Part shown: positions 46,674 to 49,523 of the stretch, piece after piece
Layout of the letters: the number at the start of each line of letters is the position of its first letter
Numbering within the stretch: position 1 is the first letter of the stretch
Source of the DNA: an uncultured Eubacteriales bacterium
GTDB lineage: Bacteria > Bacillota > Clostridia > Christensenellales > Pumilibacteraceae
Direction of reading: 5' to 3'
DNA: 49,523 nucleotides
Assembly: GCA_900543755.1 (NCBI GenBank)
Contig: UQSP01000009.1
Span: 1-49,523 of the forward strand
Notes under the pieces: model-generated
What the model saw: only the letters and a program-made list of their open reading frames with translations
What the model was told of the DNA's origin: nothing
Database searches by the model: none
Position numbers and translations under genes: made by a program

Positions 46674-48977
46674 TTTTATTACCTCCTTTGATTTTTTATC
46701 TGATTTTATTGCGCTTTTTGTCCTTAATTTACGCTCCTTATCGGGATTGAAAAGATTAAGCCTTAATGCGTTAAGCACTACGCAAACCGAAGAAAGGCTC
46801 ATTGCCGCCGCGCCGAACATGGGATTAAGAGTCCAGCCGAAAATCGGAATCCACAGTCCTGCGGCAAGCGGAATTCCTACCACGTTATAGAAAAACGCCC
46901 AGAAAAGGTTTTCGTGAATGTTGGTAAGCGTGGCTCTTCCCAACCGTAACGCCGCCGCAACGTCTTTAAGACTGTTGCTTGACAAAACTACGTCCGCGGA
47001 GTCCACCGCAACGTCCGTACCCGCACCCACGGCAATGCCTGTATCGGCTGCGGTAAGCGCAGGAGCGTCGTTGATACCGTCGCCCACCATGACGACTTTG
47101 CCGCGCTTTTTCAGGTTTTGTATTACTTCTTCTTTTTTGTCGGGAAGAACTCCCGAAATTATCTCGTCCACGCCCACGGCTGCGGCAACGGCTGCGGCGG
47201 TGCGTTCGTTGTCGCCCGTAAGCATGACAACGCGCTTACCCATGTTTTTAAGCTGCCGTATAGCCTCGCGGCTGTCGGGTTTAACGGTATCCGCGACTGC
47301 GATTATCCCCGAAAATTTGCCGTCGGACGAAAAAAACATGGGCGTTTTACCCTGATTTGCAAGTTCTTCCGCCCGCAGTGCAAACTCTTCAGGCACGGAA
47401 ACAACGCTTTTTATCAGATTATAATTGCCGCCGTACACCTTTTTTCCGTCCGCAATGGCCGTGACCCCGCTGCCCGACAGCGCGGAAAAAGAAGTCGTCT
47501 CAAGTGCGGTAACGTTATTTTCACGCGCATATGCGCATATCGCTTTGGCAAGGGGATGCTCGCTTTTGCTTTCGACGGAATAAGCCGCGCTTAACAAGTT
47601 TTTTTCGTCGCATCCGTAAGCCTCGATATCCGTAACCGAGAAATTGCCCGTGGTAATAGTGCCCGTTTTATCAAGCGCCACTATGTCCGCTTTTGCCGCC
47701 GATTCCAATGCCGCGGCGGTTTTGAAAAGTATTCCCCTTCTTGCGCCCATACCGCTGCCTACCATTATGGCGACGGGAGTCGCAAGCCCTAGCGCGCACG
47801 GGCAGGAAATCACAAGCACGGAAATCGCCCTTGCTAACGCAAATCCGAAGCTTTCGCCCGCGATAAGCCACGCAATCAGCGAAACAAGCGCAATAAACGC
47901 CACTACGGGCACGAAGACGCCCGAAACCTTATCCGCGATTTTGGCGACGGGCGCTTTGGTCGCCGCCGCGTCTTCCACGAGTTTTATAATACGCGCAAGC
48001 GCGGTTTCTTCCCCCACTCCGACGGCTCTGCATTCAAGATATCCGCCCGTGTTGACCGTCGCCGCCGAAACGCGGTCGCCGGTTTTTTTGTCGACGGGCA
48101 CGCTTTCCCCCGTCAAAGCCGACTCGTCCACCGCACTTTCGCCTTTTATGACAACTCCGTCGACGGGAACCACTCCTCCGGGTCGAACGATAAACACGTC
48201 GCCTTTTGACACTTGGCTTACGGGAACGGTTTTTTCCTCTCCGTCCTCCCAAACGACCGCCGTCAAGGGCGCGCGTTTCAAAAGGCTTTTTATGGCGTCG
48301 GTTGCCTTGCCCTTGGCGCGAGCTTCCAGCGTTTTACCCACCGTTACAAGCGTCAGAATCATCGCCGCCGACTCAAAGTAAAACTCGTGCACATAAGCGG
48401 AAGCTTGAACAGTGTCGCCTGCTGCCACAAAAAAGCTCATGGCGTAAAGCGCGTAAACGCTGTATAAAAACGCCGCGCCCGAGCCAAGCGCCACAAGCGT
48501 GTCCATGTTGGGCGCCCCGCGGAAAAGACTTCTGAATCCGCTTACGAAAAACTTTTGATTTATTACCATTATGACGGCGGCAAGCAGTAACTGAGTAAGC
48601 CCCGAAGCCACCATGTCGTTTTCAAGAAAAGGCGGAAGCGGCCAGCCCCACATATTGTGACCCATGGAAACGTAAACAAGCAGTAAAAGAAACGCTACGG
48701 AAGAAATAAGCCGCGCGGCAAGAGCTCTGACCGATTTTTTGTCGCTTTCGTCGTTTTGTGCCGATTTGTTTGCCCGTCCGCCCGCGATTTTGGCGGAGTA
48801 TCCCGCTTTTTCCACGGCGGCAATAACTTTTTCGGAGTTGAAATCGCCCTCAACGCCCATCGACCCCGTCAAAAGATTAACCGTGCAGGAAGTCACTCCC
48901 TCCACGCCCGAAACCGCTTTTTCCACGGCGGCGCTGCACGCGGCGCAACTCATGCCGCCGACATCGAATTTTTCCAT
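46464..48977 (-). CDS. copA: copper-exporting P1B-type ATPase with fused C-terminal CopZ-like domain
   Basis: The 837-aa protein has an N-terminal heavy-metal domain (GMSCAAC, 8-14) and eight membrane helices. It has TGES (289-292), the Cu-transport CPC (392-394), the phosphorylation site DKTGT (436-440), SEHPLAKAI and GDGINDAPAL. The P-type body ends near LNLFNPDKERKL. After a Lys/Ser-rich linker, residues 769-837 form a second heavy-metal domain with GMMCAHC (777-783), just like a free CopZ chaperone. That part carries its own ribosome-binding site and ATG. It exports Cu(I) and is co-transcribed with csoR. Confidence 0.94.
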   Translation of the reverse strand: MEKFDVGGMSCAACSAAVEKAVSGVEGVTSCTVNLLTGSMGVEGDFNSEKVIAAVEKAGYSAKIAGGRANKSAQNDESDKKSVRALAARLISSVAFLLLLVYVSMGHNMWGWPLPPFLENDMVASGLTQLLLAAVIMVINQKFFVSGFRSLFRGAPNMDTLVALGSGAAFLYSVYALYAMSFFVAAGDTVQASAYVHEFYFESAAMILTLVTVGKTLEARAKGKATDAIKSLLKRAPLTAVVWEDGEEKTVPVSQVSKGDVFIVRPGGVVPVDGVVIKGESAVDESALTGESVPVDKKTGDRVSAATVNTGGYLECRAVGVGEETALARIIKLVEDAAATKAPVAKIADKVSGVFVPVVAFIALVSLIAWLIAGESFGFALARAISVLVISCPCALGLATPVAIMVGSGMGARRGILFKTAAALESAAKADIVALDKTGTITTGNFSVTDIEAYGCDEKNLLSAAYSVESKSEHPLAKAICAYARENNVTALETTSFSALSGSGVTAIADGKKVYGGNYNLIKSVVSVPEEFALRAEELANQGKTPMFFSSDGKFSGIIAVADTVKPDSREAIRQLKNMGKRVVMLTGDNERTAAAVAAAVGVDEIISGVLPDKKEEVIQNLKKRGKVVMVGDGINDAPALTAADTGIAVGAGTDVAVDSADVVLSSNSLKDVAAALRLGRATLTNIHENLFWAFFYNVVGIPLAAGLWIPIFGWTLNPMFGAAAMSLSSVCVVLNALRLNLFNPDKERKLRTKSAIKSDKKSKEVIKMEKTLKIEGMMCAHCEARVKSALENVKGVESATVSHAHGKATVTLKKEVSSSALQKAVEKAGYKVTEID

Positions 48978-48981
48978 ACTT

Positions 48982-49311
48982 TTACCTCATAAGTCTGTAC
49001 AATACGTCCACAAGCTCGTCCACAGTCTCCTTCTTTCCGACTATAATGTCGTCCGTCACGCAGGTGCGTATGTGATTTGCAAGCAATTCCTTGTTGAAAG
49101 AGTTAAGCGCAGCCGTCGCCGCCGAAACCTGCACCAGTATGTCGGTGCAATACGCGTCCTTTTCCACCATGCTTTTAATGCCGCGAATCTGCCCTTCGAT
49201 ACGGTTAAGCCTGTTTATAAGCTTATCGTATTCCGATTTGTCGCGGTGTTTGGTTTTTACGCAATCACACTTTATGCAATTTTTTTCGCCGTTTATTTTG
49301 TCTTCACTCAT
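48982..49311 (-). CDS. csoR: copper-sensing repressor CsoR
   Basis: A 109-aa CsoR/RcnR-family protein, all-helical: NRLNRIEGQIRGIKSMVEKD (N-terminal DNA-binding helix), then the Cu(I) ligands Cys in DAYCTDIL and His/Cys in HIRTCV. A Cys-rich N-terminal extension (NCIKCDC) is additional and may also bind metal. It ends 4 bases before the copA start. It represses csoR-copA until copper binds, through the two palindromes in its promoter. Confidence 0.94.
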   Translation of the reverse strand: MSEDKINGEKNCIKCDCVKTKHRDKSEYDKLINRLNRIEGQIRGIKSMVEKDAYCTDILVQVSAATAALNSFNKELLANHIRTCVTDDIIVGKKETVDELVDVLYRLMR

Positions 49312-49417
49312 ATTTGCTTTCTCCTTTTTTACGCTTACGGATTGTTTTGCGGCTTTAACGCTTTTTCCAGCCGACGTAAATTCCTCTGCTTTTTATCCGA
49401 AATAAAATATATGCTCT

Positions 49418-49434
49418 ATACCCCTGTAGGGTAT
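49418..49434. promoter_or_regulatory. CsoR operator, proximal
   Basis: ATACCCCTGTAGGGTAT is a 6-5-6 palindrome of the GC-tract type bound by CsoR, placed just downstream of the -10 box. Confidence 0.82.
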
Positions 49435-49438
49435 TTTC

Positions 49439-49467
49439 ATTATATACCCATATAGGGTATATGTCAA
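49439..49467 (-). promoter_or_regulatory. csoR-copA promoter with embedded CsoR operator
   Basis: On the minus strand TTGACA (49462-49467) and TATAAT (49439-49444) have exactly 17-base spacing. The spacer is filled by the palindrome TATACCC-N5-GGGTATA (49443-49461), so CsoR binding directly blocks RNA polymerase. Confidence 0.88.
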
Positions 49468-49476
49468 GTTTAAAAT

Positions 49477-49523
49477 CTGTCTCTTATACACATCTCCGAG
49501 CCCACGAGACATGCGCAGATCTC
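49477..49523. other. Nextera adapter plus i7 index at contig end
   Basis: The mosaic end CTGTCTCTTATACACATCT and the rest of the read-2 adapter are followed by index ATGCGCAG, the reverse complement of the index at the start. This is a library artefact. Confidence 0.97.

Noticed and set aside
1..49523. Apparent terminal inverted repeats of the contig
   Set aside because: They are sequencing adapters with index, not a linear-plasmid or transposon end.
1..49523. CRISPR array or rRNA genes
   Set aside because: No regularly spaced repeats and no rRNA-like sequence were seen anywhere in the window.

Overview
This is a metagenome-style contig from a Bacillota (Firmicutes), most likely a gut Clostridia-type anaerobe. 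The signs are strong AAGGAGG ribosome-binding sites throughout, TTGACA/TATAAT promoters, CsoR and CIRCE-like operators, tRNA genes with encoded CCA, and a glycan-degrading gene complement (GH2, GH16, GH78). The first 49 and last 47 bases are Nextera adapter plus the same i7 index, so both ends are library artefacts. The biological sequence runs from about 50 to 49476.

Positions 50-26.8 kb are an accessory island. It starts with a large serine recombinase (minus strand) preceded by a region of nested inverted repeats. An AT-rich cargo block follows (2.55-10.7 kb): an AraC regulator, an MptD-type ECF S-component, EcfT, a double-ATPase EcfA, two half-size ABC ATPase/permeases and a DtxR/MntR-like repressor, probably a metal-chelate or vitamin uptake unit. 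Next come a zinc-ribbon protein, an XRE regulator, a sigma region-4 protein and two small unknowns (10.5-12.4 kb).

The most unusual part is 12.45-20.94 kb. Two small soluble proteins and three secreted or membrane-anchored proteins (391, 203 and 674 aa) are followed by a 45-aa membrane peptide. After these come a 705-aa multi-pass membrane P-loop ATPase and an HUH-type rolling-circle Rep. This is the gene logic of a filamentous phage (inovirus): pIII-like adhesin, coat-like peptide, pI/Zot-like ATPase and pII-like Rep. The proteins are much larger than in known inoviruses and are only distantly similar as far as can be judged by eye. A perfect three-way-junction hairpin lies just after rep, and a 20-bp sequence occurs in inverted orientation at both ends of the module.

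From 20.95 to 26.5 kb a minus-strand block carries a PcfJ-like protein, a PcfK-like/MutS domain-I fusion, an HTH protein and several small unknown proteins, a set often seen in conjugative elements. No relaxase, VirB4 or VirD4 is visible.

From 26.87 kb on is ordinary chromosome. It holds tRNA-Glu; a galactonate-dehydratase/GH16/SDR operon with a divergent AraC activator; tRNA-Met; a MarR-controlled heterodimeric ABC exporter; htpG with a CIRCE-like operator; GH78 and GH2 glycosidases; a tRNA-dihydrouridine synthase; a YabN-type methylase/MazG protein; a small YjzC-like gene; and a csoR-copA copper operon. In that operon copZ appears fused in frame to copA but keeps its own ribosome-binding site.
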